A stretch of DNA of 6,424 nucleotides from Clostridiales bacterium (lineage in GTDB: Bacteria; Bacillota; Clostridia; UBA8921), in NCBI GenBank assembly GCA_003535395.1, contig DOHE01000025.1, forward strand, positions 1-6,424, read 5' to 3'. Shown piece by piece: positions 1 through 6,326 of this stretch (position 1 is its first letter; the number at the start of each line of letters is the position of its first letter). The notes beneath the pieces are model-generated. The model did no database searches. It saw nothing but the letters and a program-made list of their open reading frames with translations, and had not been told where the DNA came from. Made by a program: the position numbers and the translations under genes.

Positions 1-22
1 CAAGCGGCGGTCTGTTGTTCAT
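1..22 (-). CDS. Possible start of the next gene downstream of glyA (first 7 codons only)
   Basis: An ATG on the minus strand at 22 opens a frame reading MNNRPPL before the window ends. It starts 16 bases after the glyA stop, a spacing typical of this operon. The upstream AGCAGG, 8 bases before the ATG, is only a partial ribosome binding site. Seven residues cannot identify a protein. The PPL ending would suit an N-terminus of RarA/MgsA-type replication-associated ATPases, which carry a PLAxRMRP motif near their start, but that is a guess from memory and not evidence. Confidence 0.35.
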
Positions 23-38
23 GACATAAACCTGCTGA

Positions 39-1277
39 CTATTGATAGAGGGGATGCTTTCTGCAAATTTCTTCGACGCGGCTGATTACCTTTTCCCGAT
101 TGCCGTTAAAATTCGACAGGGTCATATGGATCAACTGCGCTGTTTCCCGAATATCATCTTCTTTGAAACCACGGGTGGTGGCTCCAGGGGTGCCGATACG
201 GATACCGCTGGTAATAAAGGGGCTCTTGGTATCAAAGGGGATCCCGTTTTTATTGAGGGTGATCCCGACTTCATCCAGCATGCCTGAAGCTTCCTTGCCT
301 GAAATTTCCTTCCGCGTGAGATCCACCAGCATCAAGTGCGTGTCGGTGCCTCCGGACACCAGATCATACCCTGACTTTATGAGTTCATCCGCCATCGCAT
401 CTGCATTCCTTCGGACCTGCATCTGATATTCTTTAAAAGACGGCTGAAGAGCTTCCCGGAACGCTACCGCCTTGGCGGCGATGGTATGCATCAGGGGGCC
501 GCCCTGGGTGCCCGGGAAAACCGCGCTGTCAATGACTTTGGCATATTCCTGTCTGCACAGGATCATACCGCCCCGGGGTCCGCGCAAAGTTTTATGTGTC
601 GTGGTGGTCACAAAATCTGCATGGGGAACGGGACTGGGATGGATCCCGGCAGCTACAAGCCCCGCGATATGTGCAATATCTGCCATCAGGAAAGCTCCGA
701 CCTCATCTGCGATCTTCCGAAATGCGGAAAAATCGATTTCACGAGGGTAGGCACTGGCTCCGGCCACGATCATTTTCGGTCTGGCTTCCAATGCGATCCG
801 GCGCAGGGCTTCATAATCCAGCCGGCAGTCTTCTCTCCGCACACCGTAGGATACAACGCGAAAATACCTGCCGGAAATATTGGCAGGCATTCCGTGGCTA
901 AGGTGTCCGCCATGGGCCAGATCCATGCCCATAAGGGTATCCCCGGGTTTGAGCATGGCAAAAAATACGGCAGTATTTGCCTGCGCACCTGAATGTGGTT
1001 GTACATTGATATGATCGGCGCCAAAAAGTTCCCGGGCTCTGCTGATGGCCAGTTTCTCTGCCATATCCACAAATTCACAGCCTCCGTACCAGCGCTTGTC
1101 CGGGTATCCTTCAGCATATTTATTGGTGAGTGGTGTTCCCATCGCCTCCAGCACGGCTTCAGATACAAAATTTTCGGAAGCGATCAGTTCGATCTTGTTC
1201 CTCTGACGCTCCACTTCCTTGTTGATGGCTGATGCAATCTCCGGATCTGCGCTGTTAAGAAGTCTGGTTTTAAACAT
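39..1277 (-). CDS. glyA: Serine hydroxymethyltransferase
   Basis: A cytosolic PLP enzyme that interconverts serine plus tetrahydrofolate with glycine plus 5,10-methylene-tetrahydrofolate, the main source of one-carbon units. The predicted protein is 412 residues, close to the usual 410-420. Visible motifs are LIASEN (31-36), YAEGYP (54-59), SGAQAN (96-101), DIAHIAGL with Asp200 and His203 that contact the PLP ring, [11 protein letters not shown] with the Schiff-base Lys229, and [10 protein letters not shown] with the substrate-carboxylate Arg360. An ATG six codons upstream (1295) overlaps the stop of the previous gene as ATGA. I prefer the start at 1277 because AAGGAG lies 9 bases before it, the 1295 ATG has no binding site, and the shorter form puts the PLP lysine at 229 as in E. 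coli GlyA. It is the last complete gene of the four-gene run and would be co-transcribed with the HypE-like gene. The family call is secure. Confidence 0.98.
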   Translation of the reverse strand: MFKTRLLNSADPEIASAINKEVERQRNKIELIASENFVSEAVLEAMGTPLTNKYAEGYPDKRWYGGCEFVDMAEKLAISRARELFGADHINVQPHSGAQANTAVFFAMLKPGDTLMGMDLAHGGHLSHGMPANISGRYFRVVSYGVRREDCRLDYEALRRIALEARPKMIVAGASAYPREIDFSAFRKIADEVGAFLMADIAHIAGLVAAGIHPSPVPHADFVTTTTHKTLRGPRGGMILCRQEYAKVIDSAVFPGTQGGPLMHTIAAKAVAFREALQPSFKEYQMQVRRNADAMADELIKSGYDLVSGGTDTHLMLVDLTRKEISGKEASGMLDEVGITLNKNGIPFDTKSPFITSGIRIGTPGATTRGFKEDDIRETAQLIHMTLSNFNGNREKVISRVEEICRKHPLYQ

Positions 1278-1286
1278 TTTTTTCGG

Positions 1287-1292
1287 CTCCTT
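1287..1292 (-). promoter_or_regulatory. Ribosome binding site that sets the glyA start
   Basis: On the minus strand AAGGAG lies 9 bases before the ATG at 1277. It sits downstream of the alternative ATG at 1295, so it can only serve the shorter reading. It overlaps or abuts the TGA stop of the preceding gene (1292-1294), which suggests that ribosomes finishing that gene re-initiate at glyA. Confidence 0.8.
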
Positions 1293-2290
1293 CATAAACT
1301 CATGGATGATATTTTATACAATTCATCCCGATCCGGCAAGTCTATCTTGTCGAACCGGCCCGTATCGTGCAATAATTTGCTGCCGGAATCATTGAATCTG
1401 CCGATGACCGTCGCTTTGATCCCCTGTTTTTGGAGTTCCTGTACCAGGGCCGGACCTTCCTGGCAGGCGATCAGCATGCTTCCGCTGGAAATCAGCTTTA
1501 AAGGATCCAGGCGAAACCGGAAACACAATTCCCGGGTAACGGATAATACGGGGATCTTTTCCCGGTCCACCACCACGCCGGTGGCAGAAGCCTCACAGAG
1601 TTCCCAAACAGCCCCCAGGATCCCTCCTTCGGTGGCATCATGCATGGCGTGAACCCCAAAGGCAGCTGCCAGCAATCCTTCCTTCACTACACTGATCTGG
1701 CTTCCCAGAGCATTGGCCTCCTCCCACTGGGTTTTTGTCAGGATCCCCGCCAGTTTGTCTTTATAATCCGTCGCAACTATGTAAGTCCCTTCCATGGCTG
1801 CCCACCGGGTCATCACCAGATCGTCTCCCGGTCTGACTCCGCTGGATCGAACCATGCCGCCGGGTTGGATCAGTCCGATCCCGGTGCCTACCAGCACCGG
1901 CCGATTTACAGAATCCGTTATTTCCGTATGCCCTCCCAAAATCGAAACAGAAAGCAGGCTGGATGCTTCTTCCACCTGCGACTGGAAGGTTTTGACCCGC
2001 TCCATATCCGTACCCGGAGGCATCAGCATGACCAGCAGGATTCCAAGCGGGATGGCTCTGCTTGCCGCCAGATCGTTGCAGCAGATATGGACTACGATCC
2101 GCCCGGCATTGGCCATGGCTGCAGTGACGGGATCGGTAGTAAGCACGCAATGCATCGCGCCCGGATCCACAGCGCAGCAGTCCTCTCCCACCGCCGGACC
2201 TGCGACCACTTCGCGACGGGTCTGGGGCAGGTTGGCCAGTATCAGGTTTTTTAGAAGGTCGTTGGGTAATTTTCCGGTCTTAAGCTTCAT
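1292..2290 (-). CDS. HypE-like AIR synthase-related protein, function unassigned
   Basis: A 332-residue protein of the PurM/HypE/SelD/ThiL superfamily, whose members bind ATP at a dimer interface and form phosphorylated or dehydrated intermediates. Visible motifs are GEDCC (35-39), TTDPVT (51-56), NDLAAS (72-77), GGHTEIT (119-125), PGDD (154-157), HDATEGG (217-223) and SSGSML (268-273). These match the HypE-like branch often annotated 'hydrogenase maturation factor' in clostridia and archaea. True HypE ends in a PRIC-type tail whose terminal Cys carries the thiocarboxamide. This protein ends KISSMSL, so a cyanide-ligand role is unlikely. It also lacks the early Cys/Sec of SelD. Extra cysteines occur at 38-39 and 70-71. 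The start is supported by AGGAGG 8 bases upstream. Its first 11 bases overlap the end of thiI and it is followed directly by glyA. No hyp or hydrogenase genes are in view. The superfamily is confident but the reaction is unknown. Confidence 0.9.
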   Translation of the reverse strand: MKLKTGKLPNDLLKNLILANLPQTRREVVAGPAVGEDCCAVDPGAMHCVLTTDPVTAAMANAGRIVVHICCNDLAASRAIPLGILLVMLMPPGTDMERVKTFQSQVEEASSLLSVSILGGHTEITDSVNRPVLVGTGIGLIQPGGMVRSSGVRPGDDLVMTRWAAMEGTYIVATDYKDKLAGILTKTQWEEANALGSQISVVKEGLLAAAFGVHAMHDATEGGILGAVWELCEASATGVVVDREKIPVLSVTRELCFRFRLDPLKLISSGSMLIACQEGPALVQELQKQGIKATVIGRFNDSGSKLLHDTGRFDKIDLPDRDELYKISSMSL

Positions 2291-3473
2291 GGGACCGTCC
2301 TCCTGCCCATTTCATGGTTTCCATGTCTGACAGAGCTTTCTTTACCATTTCATCCAGGTCCAGCCGGCTTTCATAGCGCTGTACCCTATCCGTCCTGGGC
2401 CGGGTGTTGGGATGCCGGCTGTTGAATACAGTGCAGCAGTCCTCGTAGGGAAGGATGGAAGTCTCATAGGTGCCTATTTTCCTGGCCAGCTCCACCACCT
2501 CGTTTTTGTCCATGCCGATCAGAGGACGCAGGATGGGAATCGGGATCCCGGCTCCGGTAACCGTCAACCCCTGTATGGTTTGACTTGCCACCTGGCCTAA
2601 GCTCTCCCCGGTGATCAGGGCATGCAAACCTCTCTTTTCCGCAACTTCCTGTGCGATCTGCATCATGATCCTTCGGGTGAGGATGGTCTGATGATCTTCA
2701 GGAACCTTGTCCCGGATAGTTTCCTGTATGGAAGTGAACGGAACGACATGCAGTGCAAAATAACCTGAATAGGAAGACAGTATCCCGCCCAGGGTCTGCA
2801 CTTTCTCTCTGGAACGAAGACTCGTATATGGATAACTGAAAAAATGGATGCCTTCCAGCGTCATCCCCCGCCTTGCCATCATCCATCCCGCCACAGGGCT
2901 GTCAATGCCTCCGGACAGAAGCAGCAGCCCCTTTCCTCCCGTCCCGACCGGCAGTCCGCCGCAGCCGGGAATGCATTCCGTATAAAGATACGTCTGTTCC
3001 CTGACTTCCACAAAGACTGTGAAATCCGGGTTTTTCACATCGACTTTGAATTCCGGAAATTGTTCCAGGATCATAGCTCCCAGTTCCCGCATAATGCCTG
3101 GCGAATCCAGAAAAAAAGATTTATCTCCTCTGCGGGCATCCACCTTAAAGGTATGAAATGAGTTTTTGGATACCCGTTCACGGGTCAGTTCCACAGCCTT
3201 CTGCTTTATGACGGGCCAGTCTGTCGGGATTTTCCATGCCGGGCTGACAGAGGTGATCCCGGGTACCCGGGATATCGCCCGGAGGGCCCCGGACATGACA
3301 AACGAGTCGTCTTTCGGTTCCACATAGATTCTGGACTGGGACAAAACCAAACCGAATTCACCCATGCCCTCCAGACTGTGCCGGATATTTTTAAGGAGTA
3401 CCCTTTCAAATGCATGGCGGTTCAAGCCTTTCAACATGATTTCACCGCATCGGACCAGGATGATGGACTGCAT
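2280..3473 (-). CDS. thiI: tRNA sulfurtransferase ThiI (4-thiouridine synthase), without rhodanese domain
   Basis: Adenylates U8 of tRNA and replaces its oxygen with sulfur to give 4-thiouridine. In some bacteria ThiI also passes sulfur to ThiS for thiamine thiazole. The 397-residue protein has an N-terminal ferredoxin-like region, a THUMP RNA-binding domain at about 60-165, then a PP-loop pyrophosphatase domain with SGGIDS at 187-192, TGESLGQVASQT (288-299) and RPLIGMDKNE (316-325). A YEDCCTVF segment holds Cys346-Cys347, in the region where E. coli ThiI has its disulfide-forming Cys344. The protein stops soon after, lacking the roughly 90-residue C-terminal rhodanese domain of E. coli ThiI. 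That matches the Bacillus form, which takes sulfur from a dedicated desulfurase. The adjacent upstream gene is such a desulfurase, ending one base before this start. GGAGG lies 8 bases before the ATG, inside the last codons of that gene. The last 11 bases overlap the next gene. Confidence 0.97.
   Translation of the reverse strand: MQSIILVRCGEIMLKGLNRHAFERVLLKNIRHSLEGMGEFGLVLSQSRIYVEPKDDSFVMSGALRAISRVPGITSVSPAWKIPTDWPVIKQKAVELTRERVSKNSFHTFKVDARRGDKSFFLDSPGIMRELGAMILEQFPEFKVDVKNPDFTVFVEVREQTYLYTECIPGCGGLPVGTGGKGLLLLSGGIDSPVAGWMMARRGMTLEGIHFFSYPYTSLRSREKVQTLGGILSSYSGYFALHVVPFTSIQETIRDKVPEDHQTILTRRIMMQIAQEVAEKRGLHALITGESLGQVASQTIQGLTVTGAGIPIPILRPLIGMDKNEVVELARKIGTYETSILPYEDCCTVFNSRHPNTRPRTDRVQRYESRLDLDEMVKKALSDMETMKWAGGRSHEA
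2299..2304 (-). promoter_or_regulatory. Ribosome binding site of the HypE-like gene, inside the thiI 3' end
   Basis: A perfect AGGAGG on the minus strand lies 8 bases before the ATG at 2290. It is embedded in the last codons of thiI, and the two reading frames overlap by 11 bases, so translation of the two genes is probably coupled. Confidence 0.8.
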
Positions 3474-3474
3474 T

Positions 3475-4620
3475 TTATTTTCCTCCGCAAATCGTTTTCA
3501 AAGCGGATACCAGTTCCGCTGCTTCTTCCAGGGTATTCATGTATGACAGGCTGATGCGGATGGTGCCGTCAATAACAGCCGGTTTCAGACCCATAGCCTG
3601 AAGCACATGACTGCGGTTTTTTCTCCTGGAATGGCATGCAGAACCGGTGGATACAAAAATCCCCCGGGATTCCAGCTTGTGCAGGATCACTTCCGCCTTC
3701 AAAGCCGGGAAGGAAATACTTAGAATATAGGGGGAAGCGTCTTCCGGAGATATGATGATGCAGCCGGGGATGCAGGAAACTTCATCCCGGATTCTCCTGT
3801 GGAGGCCATCCACATGACGATAGGCAAGCCGGATCCCTTCCATGGCTTTTTCTATGGCCATACCCATTCCGGACAGAGCAGGAACATTTTCCGTGCCGGG
3901 CCGGATGCCTGACTCCTGGCCACCTCCGGCCATCAAGGGAGAAACATGGATCCCTTCAGCTATATATAAAAGACCCGAACCTTTCGGGCCGTGGATCTTG
4001 TGTCCGCTTGCCGTCAGCAGCTGGATTCCCTGCTGCTGCGGTTTCACAGGGATCTTGCCAAATGACTGCACCGCATCCACATGCAAAACGGTCTGTGTGT
4101 TTTTCCGCCTGCAGCAGTCTGCAATTTCATCCAGAGGCTGTATGGCTCCAGTCTCATTGTTCACACTCATGACGCTCACCAGGGCTGTATCCGAATCCAG
4201 CAGGGCATCCAGATGGTCCGTCAATATTTTTCCGTCGATTCCGGATCTTATGAATTCCACCTGGTAGCCCAGCGCGCCCAGCATCCCGGCCTGATTGAGC
4301 ACAGAGGGATGTTCCACCGAGGAAAACAGTACTTTCCTGCCCTTCCTTCGGTTTGCGGCCAGGTATCCTTGAAGAGCGATGTGATTGGCCTCCGTACCTC
4401 CGGAAGTGAAGCAGATACATCCCGGATCTGCTTCAAGAGCTCTGGCGGCTGCTTTACGGGACTTAATCAGCAGTTTTTCCGCTTCCATGCCCAGGCTATG
4501 GAGGGAGGAAGGATTTCCGAAAATTTCATGGGATACCCATGACATATGGGCAATGACCTCATCCAGAGGACGGGTGGTGGCGCTGTTGTCAAAATAGGCC
4601 TTGATGGCAGATCCCGTCAT
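3475..4620 (-). CDS. Cysteine desulfurase, NifS/IscS family, likely the ThiI partner (NifZ-like)
   Basis: A PLP enzyme that releases sulfur from L-cysteine as an enzyme-bound persulfide plus alanine. The protein is 381 residues, normal for the class. Motifs seen are YFDNSATT (9-16), GNPSSLH (35-41), TSGGTEANH (72-80), EHPSV with the PLP-stacking His104, NNETGAIQP (154-162), SGHKIHGPKG with Schiff-base Lys208, RPGTEN (240-245) and the active loop STGSACHS with persulfide Cys329. The long loop around Cys329 fits class I (NifS/IscS) rather than SufS. It is the first gene of the four-gene run and ends one base before thiI, the same order as nifZ-thiI in Bacillus, so its main client is probably ThiI rather than Fe-S cluster assembly. 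No iscU or other scaffold gene is adjacent. The ATG at 4620 has only a weak CAGG 9 bases upstream. No better in-frame start exists, because the frame above has no ATG, GTG or TTG before the family-conserved N-terminus. Confidence 0.95.
   Translation of the reverse strand: MTGSAIKAYFDNSATTRPLDEVIAHMSWVSHEIFGNPSSLHSLGMEAEKLLIKSRKAAARALEADPGCICFTSGGTEANHIALQGYLAANRRKGRKVLFSSVEHPSVLNQAGMLGALGYQVEFIRSGIDGKILTDHLDALLDSDTALVSVMSVNNETGAIQPLDEIADCCRRKNTQTVLHVDAVQSFGKIPVKPQQQGIQLLTASGHKIHGPKGSGLLYIAEGIHVSPLMAGGGQESGIRPGTENVPALSGMGMAIEKAMEGIRLAYRHVDGLHRRIRDEVSCIPGCIIISPEDASPYILSISFPALKAEVILHKLESRGIFVSTGSACHSRRKNRSHVLQAMGLKPAVIDGTIRISLSYMNTLEEAAELVSALKTICGGK
3482..3486 (-). promoter_or_regulatory. Ribosome binding site of thiI, inside the desulfurase 3' end
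   Basis: GGAGG on the minus strand lies 8 bases before the thiI ATG at 3473. It is formed by the Gly-Gly codons that end the desulfurase, followed by Lys and the TAA stop. This ties the two genes together at the translational level. Confidence 0.8.
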
Positions 4621-4699
4621 ATTCGCAACCTGAGACCTTCCCGCATATTCAACGTGCTTTCTGTCACACGGCCGTCGAAACCGTTTCCTGCAGCCAGTC
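4621..4699. other. 79-base spacer between the decarboxylase genes and the sulfur-transfer run
   Basis: This is the largest gap between complete genes in the window and the most likely boundary between two transcription units. On the minus strand I find no stem followed by a T-run, so no intrinsic terminator is supported. A GTGACA hexamer resembles a -35 box but no good -10 box lies 16-18 bases downstream. A ten-codon frame with its own ATG ends in an ATGA overlap with the desulfurase start, but it has no ribosome binding site. Whether the sulfur-transfer genes have their own promoter cannot be decided from this stretch. Confidence 0.5.
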
Positions 4700-5842
4700 C
4701 TATTTGCACAGGCTGAGGAGAACGCCCGCAGCTACAGCAGAGCCGATGACCCCCGCCACATTGGGACCCATGGCGTGCATCAACAGGTAATTTGAAGGGT
4801 TGGCCTGCTGTCCTACTTTTTGGGAAACCCGTGCGGCCATGGGCACGGCAGAAACCCCGGCGGACCCGATGAGCGGATTCACTTTCCCTCCTGTGAGCAG
4901 GTACATCAGTTTCCCTAAAAGCACTCCTCCGGCAGTGCCGATGCTGAACGCTGCAAGCCCAAGTACCAGGATGCCCAGAGTTTTGGGATTTAAAAATGCA
5001 TCTGCACTGGCCGTGGCTCCCACAGAGACCCCCAGGAATATGGTGACAATATTGATCAGCTCATTTTGCGCTGTTTTGCTCAAACGCTCCACCACACCGC
5101 TTTCCCGAAGCAGGTTCCCCAACATCAGCATACCGATGAGGGGGGCAGCACTGGGCACGAGCAGCGAAGTAACGATGGTCACCACGACAGGGAAAACCAC
5201 TCTTTCTGTCCGGGATACTTCCCTTAGCTGGGACATGACGGTCTCGCGTTCCTTGCGAGTCGTCAGTGCTTTCATGATGGGCGGCTGAATCAGCGGGACC
5301 AGGGCCATATAGGAATAGGCTGCGATGGCGATGGACCCCAGCAGATGAGGCGCCAGCCGGGTCGCCACGAATATCGCCGTCGGTCCGTCCGCTCCCCCGA
5401 TGATGCCGATGGATCCGGCCTCCGGAGTTGTGAATCCAAGAAAAATAGCTCCAATATATGTGATAAAGATTCCGATCTGGGCAGCGGCCCCCAGCAACAG
5501 ACTGTATGGATTGGCAAGAAGCGGTCCGAAGTCGGTCATGGCACCGATCCCGAGGAAGATCAGGGGTGGGAACAACCCAGTTTTTACTCCCTGGTAAAGC
5601 AGCGAAATCAAACCTCCGTTGGGATCGTGGGAACTTAATCCACCGCCGGGCAGGTTTGCCAGCATCATCCCGAAAGATATGGGAAGCAGCAGCAGAGGCT
5701 CATATTTTTTTACAACTGCCAGATAGATCAAAAAACAGGACACAAGGATCATGACGAACTGCCAGGGGTTCTCTTTGAGCCCCAGTATCAGTCCGGAACT
5801 GCCGGCCATATCTGTAAGTGTGATCATCAATTTCTCAAACAT
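4700..5842 (-). CDS. Sodium-pumping decarboxylase, beta subunit (OadB/MmdB/GcdB family)
   Basis: The integral-membrane subunit that accepts carboxybiotin, releases CO2 and drives Na+ out of the cell. The 380-residue protein is almost entirely hydrophobic, with about nine membrane segments. Key family residues are present: Asp152 in GGADGPT, Tyr178 in [14 protein letters not shown], and Asn322, Gly326, Ser331 and Arg338 in [19 protein letters not shown]. They lie at a constant offset of 51 from Klebsiella OadB Asp203, Tyr229, Asn373, Gly377, Ser382 and Arg389 as I remember that mutagenesis work, so the Na+/carboxybiotin path looks intact. The C-terminal [19 protein letters not shown] is also characteristic. 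The frame stays open upstream to an ATG at 5953, but that extension overlaps the gamma gene. The start at 5842 has GGGAGG 7 bases upstream and gives the standard N-terminus. It follows the gamma subunit by 13 bases. Alpha and biotin-carrier genes are not in view, so the substrate is undetermined. Confidence 0.96.
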   Translation of the reverse strand: MFEKLMITLTDMAGSSGLILGLKENPWQFVMILVSCFLIYLAVVKKYEPLLLLPISFGMMLANLPGGGLSSHDPNGGLISLLYQGVKTGLFPPLIFLGIGAMTDFGPLLANPYSLLLGAAAQIGIFITYIGAIFLGFTTPEAGSIGIIGGADGPTAIFVATRLAPHLLGSIAIAAYSYMALVPLIQPPIMKALTTRKERETVMSQLREVSRTERVVFPVVVTIVTSLLVPSAAPLIGMLMLGNLLRESGVVERLSKTAQNELINIVTIFLGVSVGATASADAFLNPKTLGILVLGLAAFSIGTAGGVLLGKLMYLLTGGKVNPLIGSAGVSAVPMAARVSQKVGQQANPSNYLLMHAMGPNVAGVIGSAVAAGVLLSLCK

Positions 5843-5849
5843 ATCGGTT

Positions 5850-5855
5850 CCTCCC
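5850..5855 (-). promoter_or_regulatory. Ribosome binding site that sets the beta-subunit start
   Basis: GGGAGG on the minus strand lies 7 bases before the ATG at 5842 and directly after the TAA stop of the gamma gene. It rules in favour of the 380-residue product over a 417-residue reading starting at 5953. Confidence 0.85.
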
Positions 5856-6260
5856 TTAGATGCCCTGTATTCTGCCGCTGGATTGAACAAGCCTTCCGAC
5901 CCGGTTCCAGACAGGCGAAGTGCCGGATACCTTCCGCCAGGATGTGACGGCAAAAGGCTTGTCCGCCAGTTCGGGACAGGAGGAGCGATAGGCCATGACT
6001 GCAGCCGTCAGTACAGCGATGATGGAATGATCCGCACGGTCAGCCGGGTCAGCCGGCTTAGGTGCAGGAGCTTTCAGTTCCATGGCTGCAGGTGCCGGAG
6101 ATGGCAGGACAGGAGGATGAGCCGGTGCATTATCCTTGGGCGTTTCTGCTTTTCTTTTTTTTATGGTCATCGGGATCAGAAGGATCAATCCGGTCAGCAG
6201 GATCAATGCAAAAAAAACCACTGCGATCCCGGTCAAAAGTACATTCAGAGAATCCAGCAT
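5856..6260 (-). CDS. Sodium-pumping decarboxylase, gamma/delta-type small subunit (OadG family)
   Basis: A 134-residue small subunit thought to hold the decarboxylase complex together at the membrane. Residues about 7-30 form one hydrophobic membrane helix, followed by the basic stretch KKRK (34-37). A Pro/Ala-rich linker runs from about 41 to 72. A short conserved C-terminal region has the [12 protein letters not shown] helix (80-91), typical of OadG-family C-termini, and a FAVTSWRKV...PVWNRVGR motif (103-123) matching the family's terminal motif. The frame continues to an ATG at 6293 (11 extra residues, MDDFISVEADT). I chose 6260 because GGAGG lies 8 bases before it and the shorter form starts right at the family's usual MLDSL-hydrophobic beginning. 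The beta subunit gene follows after 13 bases, which strongly supports the assignment. An A8 run in the coding strand lies just after the membrane helix. Confidence 0.9.
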   Translation of the reverse strand: MLDSLNVLLTGIAVVFFALILLTGLILLIPMTIKKRKAETPKDNAPAHPPVLPSPAPAAMELKAPAPKPADPADRADHSIIAVLTAAVMAYRSSCPELADKPFAVTSWRKVSGTSPVWNRVGRLVQSSGRIQGI

Positions 6261-6268
6261 CGTATCAG

Positions 6269-6273
6269 CCTCC
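6269..6273 (-). promoter_or_regulatory. Ribosome binding site that sets the gamma-subunit start
   Basis: GGAGG on the minus strand lies 8 bases before the ATG at 6260. It falls between this ATG and the alternative at 6293, so it supports the shorter protein. Confidence 0.75.
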
Positions 6274-6296
6274 ACTGAAATAAAATCGTCCATATA

Positions 6297-6326
6297 CTTT
6301 TAACACAGATCACAGCCTCAAGTCAA
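6297..6326 (-). promoter_or_regulatory. Candidate promoter for the decarboxylase gamma-beta genes
   Basis: On the minus strand TTGACT (6321-6326) is followed after 18 bases by TAAAAG (6297-6302). The first matches the -35 consensus at five of six positions and the second the -10 at four of six. Initiation about 7 bases downstream would give a leader of roughly 30 bases containing the gamma ribosome binding site, and would leave the alternative ATG at 6293 at or before the transcript start. It overlaps the end of a possible upstream gene. This is a match by eye only. Confidence 0.35.

Noticed and set aside
1..22. Calling the downstream gene rarA
   Set aside because: Seven residues (MNNRPPL) are compatible with a RarA N-terminus but far too few to support a name.
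486..992. 168-codon open frame on the plus strand
   Set aside because: Antisense to the core of glyA, whose protein is unmistakably conserved. No ribosome binding site or domain was seen.
1640..2254. 204-codon open frame on the plus strand
   Set aside because: It lies fully opposite the HypE-like gene, has no recognisable domain, and its composition (many His, Arg, Gln) is typical of the antisense of a GC-rich gene.
1292..2290. Naming this gene hypE, selD or thiL
   Set aside because: It lacks the HypE C-terminal cysteine tail and the SelD N-terminal Cys/Sec, and nothing I can see shows ThiL substrate-binding features. Only the superfamily is supported.
4621..4650. Ten-codon frame ending in ATGA with the desulfurase start, as a leader peptide
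   Set aside because: It has no ribosome binding site and no codon pattern (such as a run of one amino acid) that would suggest attenuation.
4621..4699. Intrinsic terminator after the beta subunit
   Set aside because: Only very short inverted repeats such as GAAACGGTTTC are present, with no usable loop and no T-run after them.
5751..6278. 175-codon open frame on the plus strand
   Set aside because: It covers the antisense of the gamma gene and the start of the beta gene. The translation is rich in Arg, Ser and Cys with no motif.
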